A DNA stretch of 5,913 bases from Verrucomicrobiia bacterium (GCA_026417675.1 JAOACV010000188.1:1-5913), one strand, 5' to 3'; counted from the stretch's first letter, positions 1 to 5,913 are shown. Numbers and translations: made by a program. The notes: a model not told the origin generated them from the sequence alone.

Positions 1-19
1 AGATGTGTATAAGAGACAG
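1..19 (+). other. Tn5/Nextera mosaic-end adapter (library artefact)
   Basis: The first 19 bases read AGATGTGTATAAGAGACAG, which is exactly the transposase mosaic-end sequence used in Nextera-type library preparation. It lies at the extreme end of the window, as expected for an untrimmed adapter carried into an assembled contig. It should not be treated as genomic DNA or as a natural Tn5 end. The GTG at 5-7, which would extend the first gene's reading frame upstream, lies inside this adapter and is not a real start. Genomic sequence begins at about base 20. Confidence 0.95.
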
Positions 20-95
20 TGTTGGAGTGGCGGATTCTATCGCGGTTCGCAGGTTCGCCACGACGTGATGGATCGCGCCACTACAACCAACGTTT

Positions 96-101
96 GGAGA
101 G
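96..101 (+). promoter_or_regulatory. Ribosome binding site of oxidoreductase 1
   Basis: GGAGAG lies five bases before the ATG at 107, a good Shine-Dalgarno match and spacing. It decides between this ATG and two in-frame upstream alternatives: the GTG at 5 (in adapter) and the ATG at 68. No convincing -10/-35 promoter could be picked out in bases 20-95, so the transcript may start further upstream, beyond the contig end. Confidence 0.7.
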
Positions 102-106
102 ACCGT

Positions 107-1399
107 ATGAAACAAGACTGGAAGGATCGTTGGACGCGGCGTGATTTCCTCAAACGAGCCGCCGGCGCGGGCGCGACGCTGGCGTTCCCAAACCTCGTCC
201 CCTCGTCGGTCTTGGGCGCATCGGCGCCGAGCAATCAGACCACCGTCGGATGCATCGGCGTCGGCGGGCGCGGGACGGGCTTGCTCAACGACGCCGCCAA
301 CCAGGCGAATGTGAAGATCGTCGCTGTGTGCGATGTTTTCCAGGACCGTCGGGAACGGCGCGCGGCGGAATTGGACAAACGCTACAACGGCAAGGTCTGC
401 ACGCCCTATCGCGACCTGCGCGAACTGCTGGCGCGCGATGACATTGACGCCGTCACCATCGGCACGCCGGACCATTGGCACGTGCCGGCGGCGTTGATGG
501 CGGTGCGCTCCGGCAAGGACGTGTATGTCGAAAAACCGCTCGGCCTGAGCATGGAAGAGGACATCGCCATCCGCCGCGAGGTGCAACGCTACGGGCGCAT
601 TTTTCAATACGGCACCCAGCAGCGATCCATCGCCCACGTGCGATTTGGCTGCGAGTTGGTGCGCAACGGGCGGCTCGGCAAAATCCAGTCGGTCGAGGTC
701 ACCGCGCCGAGTTACGGCTACGAGGGCGGCTCGCTGGAGCCGATCCCGGTGCCGGAAGGTTTCGACTACGACCTCTGGCTCGGTCCCGCCCAGTGGCGCC
801 CCTACACCAAGGACCGCTGCACCAGTTGGGGCGCCTACTGGGTGCTCGACAACGCGCACGGATTCATCGGCGGCTGGGGCGCGCACCCGCTCACCGACAT
901 GGTCTGGGCGCTCGGCGACGATCCGATGTCGTCGGTGCCGGTCGAGTTCGAGGGCACGGGCAAGTTCGGCACGGGCCTGTTCGACGCGCCTTACGATTGG
1001 GACATCCGCGGCAAGTTTGCCGGCGGCGCGAGCTTCCATTTCACCCCCGGCGGCGATTGCGCGATCATCACCGGCGAGAAGGGCGAGGTCCGCATCAGCC
1101 GCGGCAGACTGATCACGCAGCCGGAGTCGTTGAAGCAGGAACGTTTCGGCCCCGGCGAGACCCGTCTCTACGAGAGTCGTCAGCACATGGCGAACTTCAT
1201 CGAATGCGTCCGCACGCGCCGCCAGACCGTCGCGCCGGTCGAGGTCGCGGTCATGTCCGACACGATCACGCAGCTCAGCATGATCGCCATTTACACCGGT
1301 CGGAAGATCAAGTGGGACCCCGTCCGCGAGGTCATTCTCGATGATCCCGGCGCGTCGCAACTGCTGACGCGGGCGTTGCGCAGTCCGTGGCACCTGTGA
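107..1399 (+). CDS. Tat-exported Gfo/Idh/MocA family oxidoreductase (paralogue 1)
   Basis: A complete 430-residue NAD(P)-dependent oxidoreductase of the Gfo/Idh/MocA family; members oxidise or reduce sugars, inositols and related polyols. The N-terminus has a twin-arginine signal (WTRRDFLK, arginines 11-12) followed by a hydrophobic Ala/Gly-rich stretch, so the folded protein is probably exported with its cofactor bound, as known for Zymomonas glucose-fructose oxidoreductase. A Rossmann domain follows, with the glycine motif GVGGRG at 51-56, PDHWHVP at 121-127 and EKP at 142-144, whose lysine is the usual catalytic candidate. The C-terminal part has the WLGPAQWRPY segment (224-233), GGWGAHP (255-261, possible active-site His260) and GRKIKWDP near the end. 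The start at 107 is chosen because it has a Shine-Dalgarno and puts the Tat motif at the same distance as in the two downstream paralogues. The HEAT-repeat gene begins 17 bases after the stop. Family is clear; substrate and direction of reaction are unknown. Confidence 0.93.
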   Translation: MKQDWKDRWTRRDFLKRAAGAGATLAFPNLVPSSVLGASAPSNQTTVGCIGVGGRGTGLLNDAANQANVKIVAVCDVFQDRRERRAAELDKRYNGKVCTPYRDLRELLARDDIDAVTIGTPDHWHVPAALMAVRSGKDVYVEKPLGLSMEEDIAIRREVQRYGRIFQYGTQQRSIAHVRFGCELVRNGRLGKIQSVEVTAPSYGYEGGSLEPIPVPEGFDYDLWLGPAQWRPYTKDRCTSWGAYWVLDNAHGFIGGWGAHPLTDMVWALGDDPMSSVPVEFEGTGKFGTGLFDAPYDWDIRGKFAGGASFHFTPGGDCAIITGEKGEVRISRGRLITQPESLKQERFGPGETRLYESRQHMANFIECVRTRRQTVAPVEVAVMSDTITQLSMIAIYTGRKIKWDPVREVILDDPGASQLLTRALRSPWHL

Positions 1400-1403
1400 G
1401 GGC

Positions 1404-1409
1404 GGAGGA
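1404..1409 (+). promoter_or_regulatory. Ribosome binding site of the HEAT-repeat gene
   Basis: GGAGGA lies seven bases before the ATG at 1417, directly after the TGA of oxidoreductase 1. It favours the ATG at 1417 over the in-frame ATG at 1387, which lies inside the preceding gene. The start at 1417 also places a Sec signal peptide at the very N-terminus. Confidence 0.75.
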
Positions 1410-1416
1410 AAGCGAC

Positions 1417-3126
1417 ATGCAAACGACTCGTTGCTTTCGCCATGCGATTTGCGTTGTTCTGCCGACGCTTACTATCGGCGCGGGGGCGTTCGCCCAGGAA
1501 ACCGGCGACCCCTATGCGGAGGTTGTCCGCTACAAGTTCAACCAGCCCCGCGCCGCCGTCGTCGCCATCGAGGCCGAGATTCGCGCCGCCAAGCCCGGCC
1601 AACTCCGCGGCATTGAGGCGAAGCTGCTGAAGATCCTCCAATCGCCCGATGCGACAACCGATGCCAAGCAGTGGGTCTGCCGGCAACTGCGCCAGGCCGG
1701 CTCCGAGCAATCCGTCACCGCGCTCGCCGCGTTATTGCCCGACAAAGAAGTGGGACCTGTCGCGCAGTTCGCTCTCCGCAGCATTCCCGGCGCGCAAGTG
1801 GACGCCGCGCTGCGTGACGCGCTGGGCAGGGTCCAGAGCGGCCTCAAGGCTGGCATCATCCAGACCATCGGCGCGCGCGGCGACCGACAGGCCGTTCCAC
1901 TGATCGCGCCGCTGGCCAGTGACAAAGACCTGACTGTGGCCGAAGCAGCGCTCTATGCGCTCGGCCACATCGGCGGCGCAGAGGCGTTGAAGGCGTTGCA
2001 AGGAGCAAAAGTAGCCGGCAGTCTGCGGCGTTACCGCAACCACGCGATGCTGTTGTGCGCGGAGGGCCTGGCCGCGCAAGGAAAACTCGCCGACGCCTCC
2101 GCTGTCTACCACGCGATCTACAGGGAAAGTTCCGACCGCATCATCAAGCTCGGCGCGGTTCGCGGCATCCTGCGGACCGACAAAGCGAAAGCCGCGCCCG
2201 TGATCGCCGCCGCGCTGCGCGAGGACAACGCCGCATTTTGCGCCACCGCCGCCAAGTTCCTGTGCGAACCGGAATCCGCCGACGCGCTGAAGATCGTGCT
2301 CGCCGACATGACGGCGTTGGCCCCCGACGTGCAGGCAATGATTTTGAAGCTGGTCAACGATCCCATCGCGTTGCCGGCGGCGCGTTCCGCCGCCGGGAGC
2401 AGCGACGAAACACTCCGTTTATCAGCGCTCACCGCGCTCGGCCGGCTCGACGACGCCTCCAGCGTTGGATTGCTGCTGCGCGTCGCCGCTACGGAAAGGG
2501 AGCAGGCGCAAACAGTGGCGCGCAGAAGTCTTATTGAAATTCGCAGCAAAGAGGCCGATACGGCACTGATGGCCGCCGCACAAACGGGCGAGACCGCGTT
2601 GCGAGCTGAAGCCGTCCGCACGCTGGCGGCGCGCAACACCACTGCGGCTGTTCCGATGCTGCTGAAGCTCGCGACGGACGCTTCGGTGCGCGCGGAGGCA
2701 TTTGAGGCTCTTGGCGCGCTCGCGGACGAGGGCGCGGTGCCGTCGCTCATCAGCCTGTTGGTTGAAGCCAAGACTGACGCCGACCGCGCGGGCGCGGAGA
2801 AGGCCCTGCTCGGCGTCGGCCGTCGAACTATGGATAGCGAGGCGATGGTCGGGCCGCTGCTGGGATCGCTGCCGGGGCCGAACGTGGAGGCGCGCTGCGC
2901 GTTGCTGCGTGTCTTGGCGCGGATTCCGTCCGCCAAATCGCTTGAAGCGTTGCGGGCTGCTGCGAAGGACGGCGACGCCAGCGTCAAGGACACCGCCATT
3001 CGCGGCCTGGCCGACTGGCGCGACGCGGCCGTGATGTCCGACCTCCTCGACGTTGCGCGCGCGGCCCAGAACAAGACGCACCGAGTGCTTGCCCTGCGCG
3101 GATTCGTCCGGCTTGCCGCGCTGTAG
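1417..3126 (+). CDS. HEAT-repeat protein, N-terminal part up to the in-frame TAG
   Basis: As written, this frame encodes 569 residues. Residues 1-26 look like a Sec signal peptide: an Arg-containing start, a hydrophobic core and a likely cut after AFA before Q27. The rest is Ala/Leu-rich paired helices typical of HEAT or PBS-lyase-type repeats, a solenoid that usually mediates protein binding. Recognisable units include about 173-195, 331-357 (LSALTALGRLDDASSVGLLL), 395-418, 423-449 and 522-546. There is no CxxCH haem motif and no catalytic motif, so a scaffolding role is more likely than an enzymatic one. The frame ends at TAG in the middle of what looks like a repeat pair, RGFVRLAAL, which is not a natural end for a solenoid. 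The partner could be one of the exported oxidoreductases beside it, but this is inference from proximity. Confidence 0.8.
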   Translation: MQTTRCFRHAICVVLPTLTIGAGAFAQETGDPYAEVVRYKFNQPRAAVVAIEAEIRAAKPGQLRGIEAKLLKILQSPDATTDAKQWVCRQLRQAGSEQSVTALAALLPDKEVGPVAQFALRSIPGAQVDAALRDALGRVQSGLKAGIIQTIGARGDRQAVPLIAPLASDKDLTVAEAALYALGHIGGAEALKALQGAKVAGSLRRYRNHAMLLCAEGLAAQGKLADASAVYHAIYRESSDRIIKLGAVRGILRTDKAKAAPVIAAALREDNAAFCATAAKFLCEPESADALKIVLADMTALAPDVQAMILKLVNDPIALPAARSAAGSSDETLRLSALTALGRLDDASSVGLLLRVAATEREQAQTVARRSLIEIRSKEADTALMAAAQTGETALRAEAVRTLAARNTTAAVPMLLKLATDASVRAEAFEALGALADEGAVPSLISLLVEAKTDADRAGAEKALLGVGRRTMDSEAMVGPLLGSLPGPNVEARCALLRVLARIPSAKSLEALRAAAKDGDASVKDTAIRGLADWRDAAVMSDLLDVARAAQNKTHRVLALRGFVRLAAL

Positions 3127-3914
3127 GACGCGCGGGCGCCGGAGCAGATGGTGAGGCTCTTCGCGGACGCGTTGTCATTCGCGCAAACCGCCGACTTGAA
3201 GAAGATGGTGCTCGCGGCGCTCGGCAAGGTTGCTCATCCGGGCGCGCTCGAGCTGGCGGTTGGTTGCATGCCGGCGGAGGATGCCGACGTCGAGATCGCG
3301 GTGGCGACAGCGGTCGCGCAAATCGCCAAGAGCGTGAAGCGCGCGAATCGCGACGCGGCGAAGGCGGCGGTTCAGAAGGTGCTCGATGCGTGCAAGACAC
3401 CCGCCGCGCGCCAACTCTGCGAGAACGCTTTCACCGAGATTGACAACATGACCAACATTGCGCCGCAGGGTGTCGCGAGCAGCCCGGACGATTTGGATAA
3501 AGACGGGGCCTCCCATGGCGACCAGGCCGCGATTGACGGTAACCCGGACACCTACTGGGACGAAAAAGACCACCAGCCGCTCTATCGTCTGGTCGTCACG
3601 TTCAAACAACCTGAGAAGATTGCGGCCATCAGCGTTCTCGGTTATCAGCATCACAGATTCTCGCCGAAGGACTTTGAGGTGCTCTGCGATGGCAAGATCA
3701 TCAAAAAGGTCGAGAACGCGCAGTATGACAACAACTTTCTGATTGTGACGCTCGACGAGACAACCGCCACGACGGTTGAGTTGAAGATCACGGGTTACTA
3801 TGGCGGGTCATCGCGGTCCAGCGAGCCGGCATCTACGCGCCGGGCGGCGGCAGGGTTGCAAGGCCGGAGACGCCGGCGAAAGGCCAGACCAAGAAAAGCA
3901 AGCGCGGCAATTGA
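1417..3914 (+). pseudogene. Secreted HEAT-repeat protein with F5/8-type-C domain; reading frame broken twice
   Basis: I interpret this as one gene of about 832 codons before the stop, read here with two lesions. First, an amber TAG at 3124-3126 interrupts the frame, but the same frame stays open on both sides and HEAT-like helices continue after it. Second, near 3828 one base (probably a G in a CCGG(G)C run) appears missing: adding it gives SSRSSEPGIYAP, a sensible end to a discoidin-like domain, then a basic tail that stops at TGA 3912-3914, 17 bases before the next gene. Without it the frame becomes an arginine-rich out-of-frame tail running into the next gene. The repaired product would be: signal peptide, HEAT solenoid to about residue 670, F5/8C-like domain at about 680-812, then a short Lys/Arg-rich tail. 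The lesions may be real decay or sequencing/assembly error; the well-kept protein pattern on both sides favours error or very recent inactivation. Confidence 0.72.
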
Positions 3915-4038
3915 TCCGCGGAAGGACACACATGAAACATCGAAACACGCGTTGTTGGACACGCCGCGATTTCCTCAAGGGCGCGGCATGGGCGGTGGCG
4001 GCGCCGCACATTATTCCCGCCGGCGCGCTCGGTCTTGA
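3148..4038 (+). CDS. C-terminal part of the HEAT/F5/8C protein, downstream of the TAG (literal reading)
   Basis: This is the literal open frame after the amber codon, 296 residues, in the same frame as the upstream part. Residues 1-95 continue the HEAT-like helices (LKKMVLAALGKVAHPGALEL). From about 103 there is an F5/8-type-C (discoidin-like) domain: NIAPQGVASS, AIDGNPDTYWDEKD, a YRLVVTF strand, and VELKITGYYGGSS. Such domains commonly bind carbohydrates or cell-surface polymers. After residue 226 the frame goes wrong, giving an Arg-rich tail that overlaps the next gene by 107 bases; the natural end is probably TGA at 3912-3914 in a shifted frame. The piece has no signal peptide of its own. 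GGAG at 3141-3144 stands only three bases before the ATG at 3148, so reinitiation after the TAG is possible but poorly supported. Confidence 0.6.
   Translation: MVRLFADALSFAQTADLKKMVLAALGKVAHPGALELAVGCMPAEDADVEIAVATAVAQIAKSVKRANRDAAKAAVQKVLDACKTPAARQLCENAFTEIDNMTNIAPQGVASSPDDLDKDGASHGDQAAIDGNPDTYWDEKDHQPLYRLVVTFKQPEKIAAISVLGYQHHRFSPKDFEVLCDGKIIKKVENAQYDNNFLIVTLDETTATTVELKITGYYGGSSRSSEPASTRRAAAGLQGRRRRRKARPRKASAAIDPRKDTHETSKHALLDTPRFPQGRGMGGGGAAHYSRRRARS
3920..3926 (+). promoter_or_regulatory. Ribosome binding site of oxidoreductase 2
   Basis: GGAAGGA lies five bases before the ATG at 3932. It marks this ATG as the start, rather than the in-frame ATG at 3800, which would add 44 Arg/Gly-rich residues encoded by the end of the HEAT/F5/8C gene. 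Confidence 0.75.
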
Positions 4039-5257
4039 CGGACGGCCCGCGCCGAGCGAGCGGGTTGTGCTTGGCTACATCGGGTTGGGACCGCGCGGAC
4101 TTTGGAACGCGCGCGAACAGATGAACTGCCCGCAAGCGCAGCTCGTCGCGGTCTGCGATGTCTGGAAGAATCGCCGGGAGCAGGCCAAGGCCATTGTGGA
4201 CGCGCACTACAAGAACAAGGACTGCGCGGCGTATGTGGATTTTCGCGAGTTGCTGGCCCGGCCCGACATTGACGCGGTCGGCATCGCCACGACCGACCAC
4301 TGGCACGTGCCGATGACCATCGCCGCGGCGCGCGCGGGCAAGGACGCGCACACCGAGAAACCGCTCGGCATCAGCATCGCCGAGGACTCGGCCTGCCGCG
4401 AGGCGGTCAAACGCTACGGCCGCGTCTTCCAATATGGAGCGGAGTCGCGATCCACCGCGGTTTCCCGGCTCGGCGCGGAACTGATTCGCAGCGGGCGGCT
4501 GGGAAGGATTCGCGAGATTCGCGTCAAGGCGCCCAACAGCGTCCGCGGCGGTTCGCGCGAGCCTCGACCCGTGCCGGAGGGACTGGACTATGAGATGTGG
4601 CTCGGCCCCGCGCCGTGGCGGCCGTATTCGGGCTGTCCCGACAGCGGGCCGGATTGGTTTCACGTGCGCGACTACGCGCTGGGATTCATTGCCGGCTGGG
4701 CGGCGCACCCGCTGGACTTGATGGTGTGGGCCTACGACACGCACACGACGGGGCCGTTGGAGGTTGAGGGCACGGGCGTCATTCCGACCGAGGGGTGCAA
4801 CGACGTGGTGATGGACTGGAACGTGCGGATCCGGTTTGGCGACGGCGTGGTGATGACGTTTCAAGCTTGGGGGGTGGAGCCGGAGACCGAGCCGAAGCTG
4901 GCCGAGGCCGGCAACTACGCGCAATTCATCGGCGAGGAGGGCTGGATCGCGCTCAGCTACCGGCGTCTGGTCACGGAGCCGGACTCGCTCGCCCGGACGC
5001 CCATCGGCGCCTATGACGTTCATTTGCCACAAAGCGCCGGCCACGAGGCCAACTTCATCGAATGCGTGCGGAGCCGGCGGACGCCAGTGGACCCGATTGA
5101 CGACGCGGTGCGTTCCGACCTCATCAGCCACGTTTCCGAGATCGCCATCCGCACCGGCAGAAAGATCAAGTGGGACCCCGTGAAAGAAGAGATCATCGGC
5201 GATCCCGAAGCCGCCCGCCTGGTCGCGCGGGGAGCAAGGGACCCGTGGAAGGTTTAA
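3932..5257 (+). CDS. Tat-exported Gfo/Idh/MocA family oxidoreductase (paralogue 2)
   Basis: A complete 441-residue member of the same family as the gene at 107-1399 and plainly its paralogue. The Tat motif WTRRDFLK has its arginines at 11-12, and the linker after it (23-45) is identical to that of the next gene. Rossmann glycine motif GLGPRG at 51-56; DHWHVP at 122-127; EKP at 142-144; RYGRVFQYGAESRS at 161-174; DYEMWLGPAPWRPY at 219-232; AGWAAHP at 254-260 with His259 as possible active-site residue; GRKIKWDP at 409-416. The product should act outside the cytoplasm on a sugar-like substrate that cannot be named. It differs from paralogue 1 mainly in the segment just before the AGWAAHP motif (CPDSGPDWFHVRDYALG, 235-251) and in a longer loop around 315-330, which may alter substrate choice. 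The stop TAA is eight bases before the next ATG, which implies co-translation. Confidence 0.93.
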   Translation: MKHRNTRCWTRRDFLKGAAWAVAAPHIIPAGALGLDGRPAPSERVVLGYIGLGPRGLWNAREQMNCPQAQLVAVCDVWKNRREQAKAIVDAHYKNKDCAAYVDFRELLARPDIDAVGIATTDHWHVPMTIAAARAGKDAHTEKPLGISIAEDSACREAVKRYGRVFQYGAESRSTAVSRLGAELIRSGRLGRIREIRVKAPNSVRGGSREPRPVPEGLDYEMWLGPAPWRPYSGCPDSGPDWFHVRDYALGFIAGWAAHPLDLMVWAYDTHTTGPLEVEGTGVIPTEGCNDVVMDWNVRIRFGDGVVMTFQAWGVEPETEPKLAEAGNYAQFIGEEGWIALSYRRLVTEPDSLARTPIGAYDVHLPQSAGHEANFIECVRSRRTPVDPIDDAVRSDLISHVSEIAIRTGRKIKWDPVKEEIIGDPEAARLVARGARDPWKV

Positions 5258-5265
5258 CGGACGAC

Positions 5266-5913
5266 ATGAAGCGCGCGATGGCCAGACATTGGACCCGTCG
5301 GGATTTTCTCAAGTGCGCAACCGCGGCGTTGGCGGCGCCGCATATCATTCCCGCGGGCGCCCTCGGCCTTGACGGACGGCCTGCGCCGAGCGAGCGGGTG
5401 ACGCTCGGCTTTCTCGGTCTCGGCGGGCACGGCATCGGGCGCAACCTGAACGGATTTCTGAAGGAGCCGGAGTCTCAGCCGGTCGCGCTCTGCGACGTGA
5501 TGACCAGCCATATCGAGAACGCCGTGCGCGTGGTGCGAAAGAAGTTCGGCGAGAGCTACACCTGCATGACGACCCGGGACTGGCGCGAAGTCATCGCCCG
5601 ACCCGACGTGGATGCGGTGGTGATTTCCACACCGGACCATTGGCATGTGTTCATGTCGGTCGCAGCCATCCGCGCCGGCAAGGACGTGCTGTGCGAGAAA
5701 CCCACGTTCAATATTGCCGAGGGCCGGCTGCTAGCCGACACGGTCAAGCGTTACGGCGCGGTGTTCCAAACCGCCACAGAGGATCGCAGCCTGACGGTGT
5801 ATCACCGGATGGCGGAATTGGTGCGCAACCAGCGCATCGGCAAATTGCGGCGCATTCTGGTCAAACTGCCGCAGAAACCCGACGCCCCGGGCGACCCGAC
5901 CCCGGTCCCGGTT
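5266..5913 (+). CDS. Tat-exported Gfo/Idh/MocA family oxidoreductase (paralogue 3), 3' end missing
   Basis: An open frame of 216 codons with no stop, cut by the window end. It has the same N-terminal layout as its neighbours: WTRRDFLK with arginines 11-12, a hydrophobic stretch, a linker (23-45) identical to paralogue 2, Rossmann motif GLGGHG at 51-56, PDHWHV at 123-128 and EKP at 144-146. It is more divergent beyond the linker: EKPTFNIAEG replaces the EKPLG(L/I)S of the other two, and TEDRS (171-175) replaces TQQRS or AESRS, so it probably belongs to a different subfamily with a different substrate. The last residues (DPTPVPV) align with the position just before the DYDLWLGP-type segment of the others, so roughly half the protein is missing. 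Start 5266 is preferred over the in-frame ATG at 5278 because it keeps eight residues before the Tat motif. The Shine-Dalgarno is weak (CGGA at 5258-5261), so translation may depend on the preceding gene. Confidence 0.9.
   Translation, partial: MKRAMARHWTRRDFLKCATAALAAPHIIPAGALGLDGRPAPSERVTLGFLGLGGHGIGRNLNGFLKEPESQPVALCDVMTSHIENAVRVVRKKFGESYTCMTTRDWREVIARPDVDAVVISTPDHWHVFMSVAAIRAGKDVLCEKPTFNIAEGRLLADTVKRYGAVFQTATEDRSLTVYHRMAELVRNQRIGKLRRILVKLPQKPDAPGDPTPVPV

Noticed and set aside
1..19. Natural Tn5/IS50 transposon end
   Set aside because: The sequence is the engineered mosaic end, at the exact contig terminus, with no transposase gene or inverse copy in the window.
21..68. Possible last 15 codons of an upstream gene ending in TGA at 66-68 (reads VGVADSIAVRRFATT)
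   Set aside because: Plausible from position, but too short to recognise and one of several open frames in this stretch; not supportable without sequence beyond the contig end.
5..106. N-terminal extension of oxidoreductase 1 from the GTG at 5, or from the ATG at 68
   Set aside because: The GTG lies in the adapter. The ATG at 68 lacks a good Shine-Dalgarno and would place the Tat motif 13 residues further in than in both paralogues; the ATG at 107 has GGAGAG at proper spacing.
475..1344. Second plus-strand frame (289 codons) inside oxidoreductase 1
   Set aside because: Arg-rich translation without family motifs, overlapping the conserved enzyme frame; an out-of-frame shadow.
2118..3227. Long minus-strand open frame (369 codons) opposite the HEAT gene
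   Set aside because: Ser/Ala/Arg-rich composition with no motif, lying entirely antisense to a well-supported repeat protein; typical shadow frame in GC-rich DNA.
3823..3836. Programmed ribosomal frameshift at the end of the F5/8C domain
   Set aside because: No slippery heptamer or evident downstream hairpin is visible, and a structural protein of this sort gives no reason to expect recoding; a missing base is simpler.
3833..5131. Long minus-strand open frame (432 codons) opposite oxidoreductase 2
   Set aside because: Arg/His/Val-rich, no recognisable domain, and the opposite strand encodes a full enzyme with all family motifs; an antisense artefact of GC-rich codon use.

Overview
The window is a GC-rich stretch of bacterial coding DNA, all on the + strand. 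It looks like one end of a metagenomic or draft-genome contig, because its first 19 bases are the Tn5/Nextera mosaic-end adapter and not genomic sequence. The gene content suggests the Planctomycetota-Verrucomicrobiota (PVC) group: several twin-arginine-exported Gfo/Idh/MocA oxidoreductases in a row, plus a large secreted HEAT-repeat protein with a discoidin-like C-terminal domain. Phylum is inferred from this style of gene content; there is no marker gene here.

Layout: adapter (1-19); a short leader with a Shine-Dalgarno; oxidoreductase 1 (107-1399, complete); a HEAT-repeat/F5/8-type-C gene (1417-3914) interrupted by an in-frame TAG at 3124-3126 and by an apparent one-base deletion near 3828; oxidoreductase 2 (3932-5257, complete); oxidoreductase 3 (from 5266, cut off by the window end after 216 codons). 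Intergenic gaps are about 17, 17 and 8 bases, with no terminator-like hairpin noticed between genes, so this reads as a single operon. There is no gene-free stretch over 300 bases, and I saw no RNA gene, CRISPR array or insertion sequence.

All three oxidoreductases place the same WTRRDFLK Tat motif exactly eight residues after the start codon, which fixes their starts. They keep the nucleotide-binding glycine motif, the D-H-W-H-V motif and the E-K-P motif. Every product in the operon carries an export signal, so the likely theme is oxidation or rearrangement of sugars or sugar derivatives outside the cytoplasm, with the HEAT/F5/8C protein as a carbohydrate-binding or scaffolding partner. The substrate cannot be read from the sequence. 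The main points to check are whether the two lesions in the HEAT gene are real (a pseudogene) or sequencing errors, and the near-identical 70-bp block shared by oxidoreductases 2 and 3.
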